IMG/VR virus record: IMGVR_UViG_3300040751_002840
Span: 1 to 23,263 of that record
Source: a virus
Length of the DNA stretch: 23,263 bases
Reading direction: 5' to 3' (one strand)
The notes under the pieces are model-generated. The model saw only the letters and a list, made by a program, of their open reading frames with translations, had not been told where the DNA came from and did not search any database. The position numbers and the translations under genes were made by a program. Shown piece after piece: positions 1-6,258 of this stretch. Numbering within the stretch: the first letter of the stretch is position 1; every line of letters begins with the position of its first letter.

Positions 1-124
1 CCCTGATCTCTCGGTGAAGGCTTGCATGGGCGGCCTGCACGCACGCAGCCGCTCTCGGTCGTTCGGTGTCAATGGCGTGCGGGTCTGCCGCGAACCATGT
101 CAGTAGTGCTGCCAGCCAACGCAT
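1..124 (-). CDS. Hypothetical secreted or membrane protein, 5' part only
   Basis: An open frame starts with ATG at 124 directly after the TAG of the preceding gene (TAGATG) and runs off the left edge. A GGAG seven bases upstream is a good ribosome binding site. The visible part is about 41 residues, beginning MRWLAALLTWFAADP, a short hydrophobic N-terminus that could be a signal or anchor. The rest is Arg/Ala rich and I do not recognise it. It continues the run of small proteins with hydrophobic N-termini that surrounds the cysteine peptidase, so it may belong to the same cassette. The start and coding phase are well supported; the function is unknown. Confidence 0.6.
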   Translation of the reverse strand, partial: MRWLAALLTWFAADPHAIDTERPRAAACVQAAHASLHREIR

Positions 125-376
125 CTAAAGGCTCCGCGAGTGGTCGAGCATCTCAAAGCCGTCCTGACCCACGCAGGTCTGGTATTGCTGCTCAATCTCT
201 GGTGGTGCTGGTTCCAGAAATACCATCGCCCGCAAGCCCCAGCGGGCAGCAGTCGACAGGAAACGCAGGAAGGGCCGCTCTGCTCTCGTGCCTGTCTCGT
301 TCGCCACGAGCGAGCCGAGTGCAAACGCTAAGAGGGCGACCACGCCAAAGACTTTGAGTCGTTCCAGTTTTCTCAT
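125..376 (-). CDS. Small single-pass membrane protein (83 aa)
   Basis: This 83-residue protein starts at an ATG that overlaps the TGA of the peptidase gene (ATGA), so the two are probably translationally coupled. Residues 8-25 (KVFGVVALLAFALGSLVA) form one hydrophobic segment after a basic N-terminus: a signal anchor or uncleaved signal. The remainder is soluble-looking, with a single Cys, and ends in a charged tail. I recognise no domain. Sitting directly after a membrane-anchored protease suggests a joint role, perhaps as an accessory, inhibitor or holin/spanin-like factor; that is inference from position and topology only. Confidence 0.7.
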   Translation of the reverse strand: MRKLERLKVFGVVALLAFALGSLVANETGTRAERPFLRFLSTAARWGLRAMVFLEPAPPEIEQQYQTCVGQDGFEMLDHSRSL

Positions 377-1452
377 CGTTCCATTCCAAGCCAGTTATCG
401 TGGCTGATGTCTCGCCACTTAAATTCCACTTCGGCGATTGCCCACGAATCGCCTTGAGCCAGTATTCGCTCGACGGTTTCACGCTCTGCCCAGAACGTGC
501 CATCAGGTTGATCGTCGGGCCACTTTCCACCGTCGACGTAGTTGCCCCATGAGTTGATAATGAGGGCACCGTCGCGGGGGTCACTGCCTCCGCCGTTTTT
601 CTTGAACCGGATTCCGGCAAGGCACATCTGGTGCATCCAAGTGCCGCTCGCCTTACAGAAGCCGTCCTCGTCGCGTGTCTTGGTGAAGCCCTGACTGCTT
701 GCGATGGTCACGGGGTAGCCCGAGGTGATCGCTGCGACGAGCTCCTCCCAAGTCCTGACGTTGACGACGTGCTTGCACGGCGTCTCTGTTGCCACGCGGT
801 CAAGGCGTCCGTTGTCATCTCGTCCACCGCAGCCATACGCTCCCCACTGCTTTGCCCGGTCGCGTGAGTAGTCGCGGAGGTCGTGCTGCTTGTATTCGCG
901 GCGGTAAATTACGCCCCAATCTCTGAGCCACTTTGCGGCAGAGTAGCCGGTCGAGCCATCAGACCAACCGCCGACAGGTCGCTCACCGCTGCCGTCTTTG
1001 CCTCGGGCCTCGACGCGACTTCCGCCGTACAGTGCTTCGGTGCTCGGGAACGTCGGGCACTCGTCACGCTCGCCTAGTTGCCACTCAACAGCCTCGGCAC
1101 AGTAGACGGCATGAGCAGCACCCCACGAGACGCAGTCACCGATCCCCTGCCGTTGCGGTGCAAACGGTTTCCCGTAACGCTCGCGGCTGGCGGCATCCAT
1201 CGCCCGGTAGAGAAACGTGTCGACCTCTTCGGCCTTCTGCATCGCATCAGGTGCGGCATCGGCGAAAAATCGCACGTCGAGCGATTCAAGGAACTCAGCC
1301 GCTCCAACCGGGTCTGGTTGGTACCCAAACTGGTCGGAGGCGGCACCCCACCCCCCCCCTTTTTTTTCGTGGCCGTTCCAGAGAGCGAGGCCATAGAGCG
1401 TGATGAGAACGGTGGCGAGTCCGATTCGCCAACCAGGTCTACCGGATGACAC
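373..1452 (-). CDS. Papain-family (C1-like) cysteine peptidase with N-terminal membrane anchor
   Basis: Papain-like proteases hydrolyse peptide bonds with a Cys/His/Asn triad and an oxyanion Gln. With the start chosen here (359 aa) all four are visible in the right order: Q102 and C107 in QGIGDCVSWG, H274 in MHQMCLAG, and N300 in LIINSWG. Residues 8-25 form a hydrophobic segment, so the enzyme is probably tethered to or exported across the inner membrane. I chose GTG at 1452 because it overlaps the stop of the upstream gene and has GAGAGGG nine bases upstream; an in-frame ATG at 1605 would bury 55 codons inside the neighbouring gene. No clear inhibitory propeptide is seen. Near the N-terminus the coding strand carries A8 followed by G9 (residues about 30-34). 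The gene lies among small anchored proteins. Family assignment is confident; a role in lysis or envelope entry is inference. Confidence 0.85.
   Translation of the reverse strand: MSSGRPGWRIGLATVLITLYGLALWNGHEKKGGGWGAASDQFGYQPDPVGAAEFLESLDVRFFADAAPDAMQKAEEVDTFLYRAMDAASRERYGKPFAPQRQGIGDCVSWGAAHAVYCAEAVEWQLGERDECPTFPSTEALYGGSRVEARGKDGSGERPVGGWSDGSTGYSAAKWLRDWGVIYRREYKQHDLRDYSRDRAKQWGAYGCGGRDDNGRLDRVATETPCKHVVNVRTWEELVAAITSGYPVTIASSQGFTKTRDEDGFCKASGTWMHQMCLAGIRFKKNGGGSDPRDGALIINSWGNYVDGGKWPDDQPDGTFWAERETVERILAQGDSWAIAEVEFKWRDISHDNWLGMER
1351..1367 (-). repeat. A8-G9 homopolymer run inside the peptidase gene
   Basis: On the coding (minus) strand eight A residues are followed directly by nine G residues, encoding a KKGGG stretch just after the membrane segment. 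The reading frame is intact through it. Runs of this kind are prone to polymerase slippage and can support transcriptional or translational frameshifting. Sequencing error in run length is also possible. Confidence 0.8.
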
Positions 1453-1885
1453 GGGTGGCGGCCCTCTCGATTTCGCGGTAGGCGGCAATCCATCTGGCAA
1501 GCTGCTCAGGCCCGACAGGCCCGCCAGCGTTGCCGAGCTTCCTGTCAAGGTATTCGCCCACTCGCCTGGCAAGCTCTGGATGAACCTGCCCGAGGCTGCG
1601 GCCATCGCAGCGAAACAGCCGGGCCTGTGTCCGCAGGTGGTCGAGGGCCAGCCCGGTCGTCAGCACCGGCTCGGCCTGCATCTGGTCAAACTCGATGCAG
1701 TCGGCCAGCTCACCGGCGAGGGCCGCGACAATGGCGGCATCGTCGGCGGCAGTCTCACCGATGAACGCACCGGCAAGGTCGAGCTCGCCCGGTGGTGGCG
1801 TCGGTGTTGGCGTCGGCTGGCGGTCGCCTGACAACAGCAACCACGCCGCGAGGATCGACAGCAGCACGACCATACGCAGCCTCAT
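1439..1885 (-). CDS. Membrane-anchored protein with Pro/Thr linker (148 aa)
   Basis: The start ATG overlaps the TGA of the upstream gene (ATGA), and the end overlaps the GTG start of the peptidase. After a basic MRLR start, residues 5-19 form a hydrophobic segment, followed by a PTPTPTPPP linker and then a mainly helical domain of roughly 110 residues with regular Leu/Ala spacing and a few Cys. No lipobox Cys follows the hydrophobic stretch, so it looks like an anchor or a cleaved signal rather than a lipoprotein. I recognise no family. Its topology (anchor, extended linker, external domain) and its coupling to the protease gene suggest a partner acting in the periplasm, possibly spanin-like. 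That is inference. Confidence 0.75.
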   Translation of the reverse strand: MRLRMVVLLSILAAWLLLSGDRQPTPTPTPPPGELDLAGAFIGETAADDAAIVAALAGELADCIEFDQMQAEPVLTTGLALDHLRTQARLFRCDGRSLGQVHPELARRVGEYLDRKLGNAGGPVGPEQLARWIAAYREIERAATRVIR

Positions 1886-2130
1886 TCCTGGTCACTCCCT
1901 GCGGACAGTGCAAGCGTCAGAACATCGCAGGCGGCAGCCTGATCCTCGTCAAGGTGGTTGGTGTGCATTAGCCGAGTCCGCACCGTTTGCAGTGATGACA
2001 CGGCGTCGAGGTAGCTGGCAGGCTTTGGCCGCGTGTCGAGCCCTTCAAGGCTCGGCAGCAGTCCCGCCTTCTTGTTGGTCGGCCAGAGGGCAACAGCAGC
2101 GGCAGCAACCGCGAGCAACCAGGTCATCAT
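1882..2130 (-). CDS. Small N-terminally anchored protein (82 aa)
   Basis: Both ends overlap neighbours through ATGA junctions, strong evidence of a translated, coupled gene. It begins with a hydrophobic stretch (MMTWLLAVAAAAVALW), then a lysine pair and a soluble tail of about 60 residues ending in acidic residues. This is one transmembrane segment with the tail on one side. No family is recognised. Size and position before the anchored protein and the protease would suit a holin-like or regulatory membrane protein, but a single-span protein with a long tail is not a typical holin. Confidence 0.7.
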   Translation of the reverse strand: MMTWLLAVAAAAVALWPTNKKAGLLPSLEGLDTRPKPASYLDAVSSLQTVRTRLMHTNHLDEDQAAACDVLTLALSAGSDQE

Positions 2131-2501
2131 TCGTCAGCTTTCCTCACTAGGGGCAGAAGGGCATCAACCGCACCGGCAGCAGCCGTGCGGATCAGTGAAC
2201 GGAGGGTCGGCTTGATGAGCCACCACACTGGCCGAAGCCCGAGCGGCACGACAAGATCAGCGAACTCGTCAAACAACGTCGCGGCCAGGTCGGCCACGAT
2301 CTGCTTCTTCTGGTCGCCTGCCAGCTCCAGTTCGTCAACGGCAGCAATCGCCAACCGCATAGCAGCGACGATCAACTCGGCGAGCTCGGCAATCGTCAGC
2401 CCGTCGCTGACCTGACGCCGAACCTGCTCGATGTAGGCGGCTACCTTGTCGTGAAGGTTCAACTTCTGGCTGGCGATGTTGAGCGGGTAACTGCTAATCA
2501 T
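2127..2501 (-). CDS. Hypothetical helical phage protein (124 aa)
   Basis: I use ATG at 2501 because GGAG lies nine bases upstream; a TTG two codons earlier would sit only three bases from the same GGAG. The protein looks all-helical, with an acidic middle (residues about 40-80) and a C-terminal half containing VWWLIKPTLRSLIRTAAAGA, which could be an amphipathic or membrane-associated helix. It overlaps the preceding gene by eight bases and couples to the following one through ATGA. I believe similar uncharacterised proteins occur in other phages, but I cannot name a family. It could mark the boundary between the replication genes and the membrane-protein cassette. Confidence 0.65.
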   Translation of the reverse strand: MISSYPLNIASQKLNLHDKVAAYIEQVRRQVSDGLTIAELAELIVAAMRLAIAAVDELELAGDQKKQIVADLAATLFDEFADLVVPLGLRPVWWLIKPTLRSLIRTAAAGAVDALLPLVRKADE

Positions 2502-2736
2502 CGGCAATATCTCCGAGCAGCTCGTCTTGGATAGTCTGGTAGGCGATGTGCCATAGCAGACGCATGGTCGACCGGGCCTTTTTCTTATTGCTTCGGAACG
2601 GCCCGAAAAGCTCGTGCTTGCGTATTACTCCACCGCCCCCGGCAAGTATCAGCTCGTAGCTCTTGCCGTCCGTTTGCAGAATGACCGTGGCAATCGGGTC
2701 ATTCATCTCATAGGTATCTTCAGGCTCGTCAGCCAT
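2494..2736 (-). CDS. Hypothetical protein (80 aa)
   Basis: A small acidic protein with a basic KKK patch in the middle. Its start codon lies inside the end of the RusA gene, with GAGG six bases upstream, and its end overlaps the next gene. Residues about 15-45 look like a beta hairpin around GGGG, followed by a helical region. There is no signal sequence or recognisable domain. Co-transcription with the resolvase makes a DNA-metabolism accessory role possible, but nothing in the sequence shows it. Confidence 0.65.
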   Translation of the reverse strand: MADEPEDTYEMNDPIATVILQTDGKSYELILAGGGGVIRKHELFGPFRSNKKKARSTMRLLWHIAYQTIQDELLGDIADD

Positions 2737-3322
2737 AATCAGCCTCAGCGTCGAATATATCTCTGTAGTTTATCATTCGACGCTCCTGAACTGACGGCCT
2801 GCGGTTTACATCGCGGGCTTCACGCTCGGCGACAGTCCACTGGCGGCTTATCGTGTTTCGACGTTTCTCAATCACGTCGGGGGTCGGCTCGATGTCACAG
2901 ATGGTGATATATGCTCCCGCCTCTTCGCCGGGCTTTGCCCATCGTCGACGTACTGTCAACTCGACGACCTGCGAATCATCAGCCCAAGCGATCTGGTTCA
3001 AAGCGTCCTCAATGCCTTTTGCGAGGTTGGTGGCATCGCCCCGCGAATAGGGGAAGGCCGGAGCATCTGGACGCACGACCCCTACCCCCCCCCTGTTTTT
3101 GATATGGCTTTTTGGCCGTTGAAATACTGCCTCGATCCCGAGCCAGACCGGCCCCTCGCGAAGCGGCAGCCCGCTGGCACGAGCAGCGGCCTCAACCGCT
3201 CGCCGGTATTGAACGATTCTGGAGGCGTAGTAGACGTGCCCGCTCCTAGTAACCCGTGGCCGCGATTGCGGCACGGGATCGCCGGGAACGACGAACTCGC
3301 TTTGATATGGGTCGGCATCCAT
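2729..3322 (-). CDS. rusA: RusA-like Holliday junction resolvase
   Basis: RusA enzymes are small metal-dependent dimers that cut Holliday junctions formed during phage recombination and replication. The family core is recognisable: an N-terminal beta strand with GDPVPQSRPRV (residues 14-24), then GDATNLAKGIEDALN (95-109) and ADDSQVVEL (114-122). In E. coli RusA the motif DLDN supplies two catalytic Asp; here the first is D96 but the second position is Thr98, while the downstream Lys102 and Asp115/Asp116 are kept. The protein is longer than classical RusA (197 versus about 120 aa) because of a basic C-terminal tail after residue 140. The coding strand contains a G9 run (3085-3093). It lies in the same leftward operon as RecT and the clamp. 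Family assignment is secure; activity is uncertain because of the Thr. Confidence 0.88.
   Translation of the reverse strand: MDADPYQSEFVVPGDPVPQSRPRVTRSGHVYYASRIVQYRRAVEAAARASGLPLREGPVWLGIEAVFQRPKSHIKNRGGVGVVRPDAPAFPYSRGDATNLAKGIEDALNQIAWADDSQVVELTVRRRWAKPGEEAGAYITICDIEPTPDVIEKRRNTISRQWTVAEREARDVNRRPSVQERRMINYRDIFDAEADYG
3085..3093 (-). repeat. G9 homopolymer run inside the RusA-like gene
   Basis: Nine consecutive G residues on the coding strand, in frame, encode part of RGGVGV just upstream of the catalytic GDATN motif. This is the second G9 run in the leftward operon. It is a potential slippage site. Confidence 0.75.
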
Positions 3323-3348
3323 GCCTGTTACATACCTTGGGCGTCAAG

Positions 3349-3828
3349 TTATGGAAGCAAAGAGGCTGAAACGTAACAGTCGCCGCAGTAGGTGAAGCAG
3401 CGTATAGAGCCTGCTTCGTCGTTGTAACTCACCGGCTCCGCACGTTTCTCAGCAAGGTGCCGCTTCCTACACTCTGCCGCTCGCTCTGCGATCTCTTCCT
3501 GCGTCGGGTCGCGTTCTATGTGCTTATATTCCGGCACCTTACGCGGCAGCCCCATCAGCTTCGCCTGTTCGCGGACGAACTGACGCGAGCTGCCGAGCTC
3601 AAACGCGATCTGCTGCGGTGTCATGTCGGTGTAAAGCCACAGACGACGCAGAAGCTCCCGGTCATATTGCCGATAGTCTCGCGGCGGCAGCCCCATGCGA
3701 GCAGAAATCTTCTGGAGCGTTGCCCGTGGCATCCCGAGCAGGCTGGCAATCTGAGCAACCGACAGCCTGTTGTCAGGCCAGAGCTCTCGCAGTCTTGCCT
3801 CGTCAAATTCTCTACGCTTCGGCATCAT
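3349..3828 (-). CDS. Tandem helix-turn-helix DNA-binding protein (159 aa)
   Basis: Two similar halves are visible. Residues about 6-50 (core LSVAQIASLLGMPRATLQKI) and 54-98 (core MTPQQIAFELGSSRQFVREQ) each read as a helix-turn-helix ending in a 'MGLP' motif, so the protein appears to arise from an internal duplication and probably binds DNA at two adjacent sites. The C-terminal third is charged, then ends with three closely spaced Cys (CFTYCGDC), perhaps an incomplete metal site. The start ATG overlaps the preceding stop (ATGA). A transcriptional regulator, for example of late genes, or a small-terminase-like DNA-binding protein are both possible; the sequence does not decide. Confidence 0.7.
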   Translation of the reverse strand: MMPKRREFDEARLRELWPDNRLSVAQIASLLGMPRATLQKISARMGLPPRDYRQYDRELLRRLWLYTDMTPQQIAFELGSSRQFVREQAKLMGLPRKVPEYKHIERDPTQEEIAERAAECRKRHLAEKRAEPVSYNDEAGSIRCFTYCGDCYVSASLLP

Positions 3829-4181
3829 TCCACCTCGCTTTCCTCGTCTGAATCATCAAACTCAATAGGTGGCACATATTCATTCCAAAGGGCCACAGTA
3901 ACGCCTCCTCCGGGGCGGTGGTGCATGGCCTGAAGTATCCCGAGGTCTAAAAGCTCAACGAGCTTCTTCTTGACGTTGACTCCTCCGCAAATTTCGGCCT
4001 TGTCAAAGTCAATGAATATATTGAGGCCTTGTGCGGCCATGCCGTCATTAGGATGCGGCTCTACATTAGCCCGGGCAAAATGTATTTCTTCGTATATAAA
4101 AAAGAGCAAGCCGTGCAATCCTTTTTTGGTTAGTTCTCGGTTGAGCTTTTCGCCAAAAGAAGGCATAAAGAATTCTTGCAT
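3825..4181 (-). CDS. Hypothetical protein with acidic tail (118 aa)
   Basis: The start ATG is fused to the clamp gene's stop in a TGATG junction, with a G-rich ribosome binding site (GGGGGTGG) shortly upstream; a TTG one codon earlier is less likely. The protein has an alpha/beta look, with a hydrophobic segment LHGLLFFIYEEIHF (about 22-35) too short and charged to be a membrane span, and a strongly acidic C-terminus (DDSDEESEVE). Base composition is more AT-rich than the neighbours, which may mean a separate origin. No family is recognised. Placement directly after a sliding clamp suggests a replication accessory role, by position only. Confidence 0.65.
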   Translation of the reverse strand: MQEFFMPSFGEKLNRELTKKGLHGLLFFIYEEIHFARANVEPHPNDGMAAQGLNIFIDFDKAEICGGVNVKKKLVELLDLGILQAMHHRPGGGVTVALWNEYVPPIEFDDSDEESEVE

Positions 4182-5278
4182 CAATCCACCCCCATCGGCA
4201 TGACAACGCCTGTTGAATCCTCGGTGCGGAATACCAGAGCAGAGCTCGCGTCGACCGCTTCCACCTCGACCGGCTCGACCGCATCGACGCGGCGAAGGAA
4301 TGCCACGCAGTAGCTCGGGTCAACTTGGATCGTCACCTCGTCGCCAGCCTCAATCGGCTCTAACTCGACGCGGGCATTCCCGGCTTCGCTCGATGTTGCC
4401 TCGACCACGATCACCTGCCCTAGCGTCAGCGTGACGGCCTTGGTCGTCTCGCTGGTGCAGATGCTCGCCTGCCGGATGGCTTCGCAGAGCCTGTCGGCCC
4501 TGACAGTCGTCGGCGTTGCCCGGCCCTCGGTCGGGATGACCTTTTGCCACGCAGGGAACTTGCCATCGACCGTCCGAGCGTAGATTTTGCTCGCTGGGCC
4601 GCCAGCACTGAGGCTGCACAGCACCTCGGCACCGCTCCGCTCAATCTGCACCTCGCCCTCGTCGTCCAACTGCGAGGCCAGATGAGCCACTAACTGAGCA
4701 GATCGCTCAGTGAGCAAAACCGAGCAATCGTCGACGGCCTGGTCGATCTCGATCCGGTGCAGGTGCAGGCGGCGGCCATCGGTCGCCACAAGATGCACCA
4801 CGCCGTCGATGACCTGGATCAGCACCGAGGCCAGAGCGTACCGGGCAGAGTCGCGGTCGCAGGCGTCGATAACAGCCGCGATTCCACGAGCCAACTGGTC
4901 AGCCGGGATGCGGGCCACTGGCGACCACTCCGCCGGTGCCATTTCGGGCCATTCCTCCGGCGACCTCGTAGGAAGCCTCCAGACGCCCCTAGAAGCCCGT
5001 ATGGTCGCCTGCCCGTCCTCGGGCTCAATCACCACCTGTTCACCCGTACAGGCCCGTGCTAGGGCGTCCAGGCGAGCAAACGGCAGGAGGAGCGTGTCCC
5101 CGCCGTAGATAATCGGCACCTCAAGGCGAATCTCGCCATCGGTGGCCTCCAGCCGCCCGGGAGCCAGGCTGACGCAAGTCAGCACCTCGCGTATCGCTCG
5201 CCTCGGCACCACGCGGCCCGCAAGCGAAAGCGTCTGGATCAGATCAGTCCTTTGAACAAAATCACAAACCACCGTCAT
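4181..5278 (-). CDS. dnaN: DNA polymerase III beta subunit-like sliding clamp
   Basis: Beta clamps are ring-shaped dimers that tether DNA polymerase and other enzymes to DNA. At 365 aa this has the normal full length. The hallmark stretch RYALASVLIQVIDG followed by LVATDGRRLHLH (about residues 145-175) is clear, as are the domain-three features and a C-terminus reading VVMPMGVD, equivalent to the MPM-x-L end that lines the protein-binding pocket. A perfect AGGAGG precedes the ATG. It lies between a 65-aa gene downstream of the initiator and an unknown acidic-tailed protein. No polymerase gene is visible here, so the clamp probably recruits the host polymerase or other clamp-binding proteins. 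Divergence from a typical host clamp suggests an old phage-adapted copy. I am confident of the family. Confidence 0.9.
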   Translation of the reverse strand: MTVVCDFVQRTDLIQTLSLAGRVVPRRAIREVLTCVSLAPGRLEATDGEIRLEVPIIYGGDTLLLPFARLDALARACTGEQVVIEPEDGQATIRASRGVWRLPTRSPEEWPEMAPAEWSPVARIPADQLARGIAAVIDACDRDSARYALASVLIQVIDGVVHLVATDGRRLHLHRIEIDQAVDDCSVLLTERSAQLVAHLASQLDDEGEVQIERSGAEVLCSLSAGGPASKIYARTVDGKFPAWQKVIPTEGRATPTTVRADRLCEAIRQASICTSETTKAVTLTLGQVIVVEATSSEAGNARVELEPIEAGDEVTIQVDPSYCVAFLRRVDAVEPVEVEAVDASSALVFRTEDSTGVVMPMGVD

Positions 5279-5459
5279 AATCTCTTCCCTCCTGTTGAAG
5301 AAATTCGACCCGCTCTAGTTCCTGAGCCACTCTCAGGCACCTTCTGGCGAGCCTGTCAATCGTCACCGCCGCCGCTTCCAGCAGCAGCCTGTCTTGGTCA
5401 TCGCAGGAGTCCTCCCACGCACGTTTCAGAAGTTTTGTTGTCAGCGTGTCAATTCGCAC
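5262..5459 (-). CDS. Small helical protein between initiator and clamp (65 aa)
   Basis: The gene starts with GTG preceded by GGAG about ten bases upstream, overlaps the initiator gene by 11 bases at its start and the clamp gene by 17 at its end. The clamp's strong ribosome binding site lies in its last codons. It is predicted to be almost entirely helical (TTKLLKRAWEDSCDDQDRLL and a following heptad-like stretch), possibly a small coiled coil. No known family is recognised. The overlaps support translation. Confidence 0.65.
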   Translation of the reverse strand: MRIDTLTTKLLKRAWEDSCDDQDRLLLEAAAVTIDRLARRCLRVAQELERVEFLQQEGRDYDGGL

Positions 5460-6258
5460 GGCTTGTCTCCAGTGCTCGCCTTGTTCTTTCCAGTGCGGCC
5501 TTAGTAGCCGGGTCGAACTCTCTCACTGGTGGCCGGTCATCGAACGCGGCCCTGCCATTTTTTCTAGGAGGGGCGTCAAATTCCCCAGCGATGATCTTTT
5601 CCAGCCAGCCGGGCTTGATGAACTGCGAGAGCGTGACGGGTGTTGAGAAGTACCGGCAGCCGGGCAGGCGAGCGATTGCCTGACGGGCATCGGCCAGCCA
5701 CTCGTCGTCGCGTTCCTCGTCGTCCCACTCGACTGGCGGCTTGGAGGGCGTCCAGCGTTTGCCTGGGCCAGCGTTCCACTCCTCGCGGAAAGATTTCCAA
5801 AACTCGGGAGGAGAGAATTCTCTTTTCTTCTCCTCTCTTTTAGTCCTCCCGGCAGGCGGACATTTGTCCGCAACTTCGCGGACATTTGTCCGCTTGGCAG
5901 GCGGACATTTGTCCGCGTTTCTGCGGACAGACTTCCGGCGAGCGTCTAAAAGCCGCTTTTTTGCGGCATTTGTGAAGCGTTCCTCCCAACCTGGGATGGT
6001 CACAGAATCGCTGGTTGTGGTCAGCCATCCGGCCTTTTCAACGTCAGCCCAGAATGCCTCGTCGCCCCCGGCAACCGATGGCAACATCTGCGGGGGCACG
6101 CTGATCGTGCCGTCTGCGGTGACGTGCCACGCCCAGGCCCACAGCCTGACCATCCTGCCGATGACCACCTCTGGCTCGATGCCGTTTGCGGTGGCAATCG
6201 TCAGCACCTCCGGCTTCATGCCAATGTTGCAATCTATCGGGATCCATTCACCAGCCAT
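5449..6258 (-). CDS. Phage replication initiator / replisome-organiser-like protein
   Basis: The N-terminal half (MAGEWIPIDCNIG..., residues 1-105) resembles winged-helix replication proteins of phages, which begin with a 'W-P-I-D' strand, carry RMVRLWAWAWHV-like helices and an 'E-x-A-G-W-L' segment (75-79), and bind the phage origin. A basic linker (residues about 100-145, many Lys/Arg) joins a C-terminal domain (150-225, with PEFWKSFREEWNAGPG and YFSTPVTLSQFIKPGWLEKI) likely to contact the host helicase or its loader. I chose ATG at 6258 in a TGATG junction because GGGGGA lies at good spacing; an ATG at 6264 has none. Length is 269 aa. Iteron-like repeats lie inside the linker coding region, the same layout as lambda O with its internal origin. 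Initiator assignment comes from architecture and context, not a named motif. Confidence 0.72.
   Translation of the reverse strand: MAGEWIPIDCNIGMKPEVLTIATANGIEPEVVIGRMVRLWAWAWHVTADGTISVPPQMLPSVAGGDEAFWADVEKAGWLTTTSDSVTIPGWEERFTNAAKKRLLDARRKSVRRNADKCPPAKRTNVREVADKCPPAGRTKREEKKREFSPPEFWKSFREEWNAGPGKRWTPSKPPVEWDDEERDDEWLADARQAIARLPGCRYFSTPVTLSQFIKPGWLEKIIAGEFDAPPRKNGRAAFDDRPPVREFDPATKAALERTRRALETSRAN
5806..5850. other. Purine/pyrimidine-asymmetric stretch next to the iterons
   Basis: A 12-base purine run (5806-5817) is followed by a 24-base pyrimidine run (5818-5841) on the plus strand, with gggagga (5806-5812) and tcctccc (5844-5850) as outer inverted arms around a gagaattctc palindrome. It begins immediately downstream of the iterons relative to the gene. 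In lambda the iterons are also followed by an easily melted, strand-asymmetric region, so this is a candidate unwinding element. Confidence 0.45.
5856..5929. repeat. Iteron-like near-palindromes; candidate replication origin inside the initiator gene
   Basis: Three identical copies of gcggacatttgtccgc lie at 5856-5871, 5878-5893 and 5901-5916, with a half copy (gcggaca) at 5923-5929. Start-to-start spacing is 22, 23 and 22 bp, about two helical turns, so all sites face the same side of the DNA. Each copy has 7-bp arms around a 2-bp centre. Copies one and three encode A-D-K-C-P, but copy two is read in another frame (encoding R-T-N-V-R), so conservation is at DNA level. This is typical of initiator-binding iterons. 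Confidence 0.75.

Noticed and set aside
1453-1605. N-terminal extension of the peptidase to an ATG at 1605
   Set aside because: It would overlap the coupled 148-aa gene by 167 bases and lacks the hydrophobic or conserved features seen after the GTG at 1452, which also has a ribosome binding site.
5856-5929. CRISPR array
   Set aside because: The repeats are only 16 bp with 6-7 bp between them, so there is no room for spacers; they also lie inside a coding gene.
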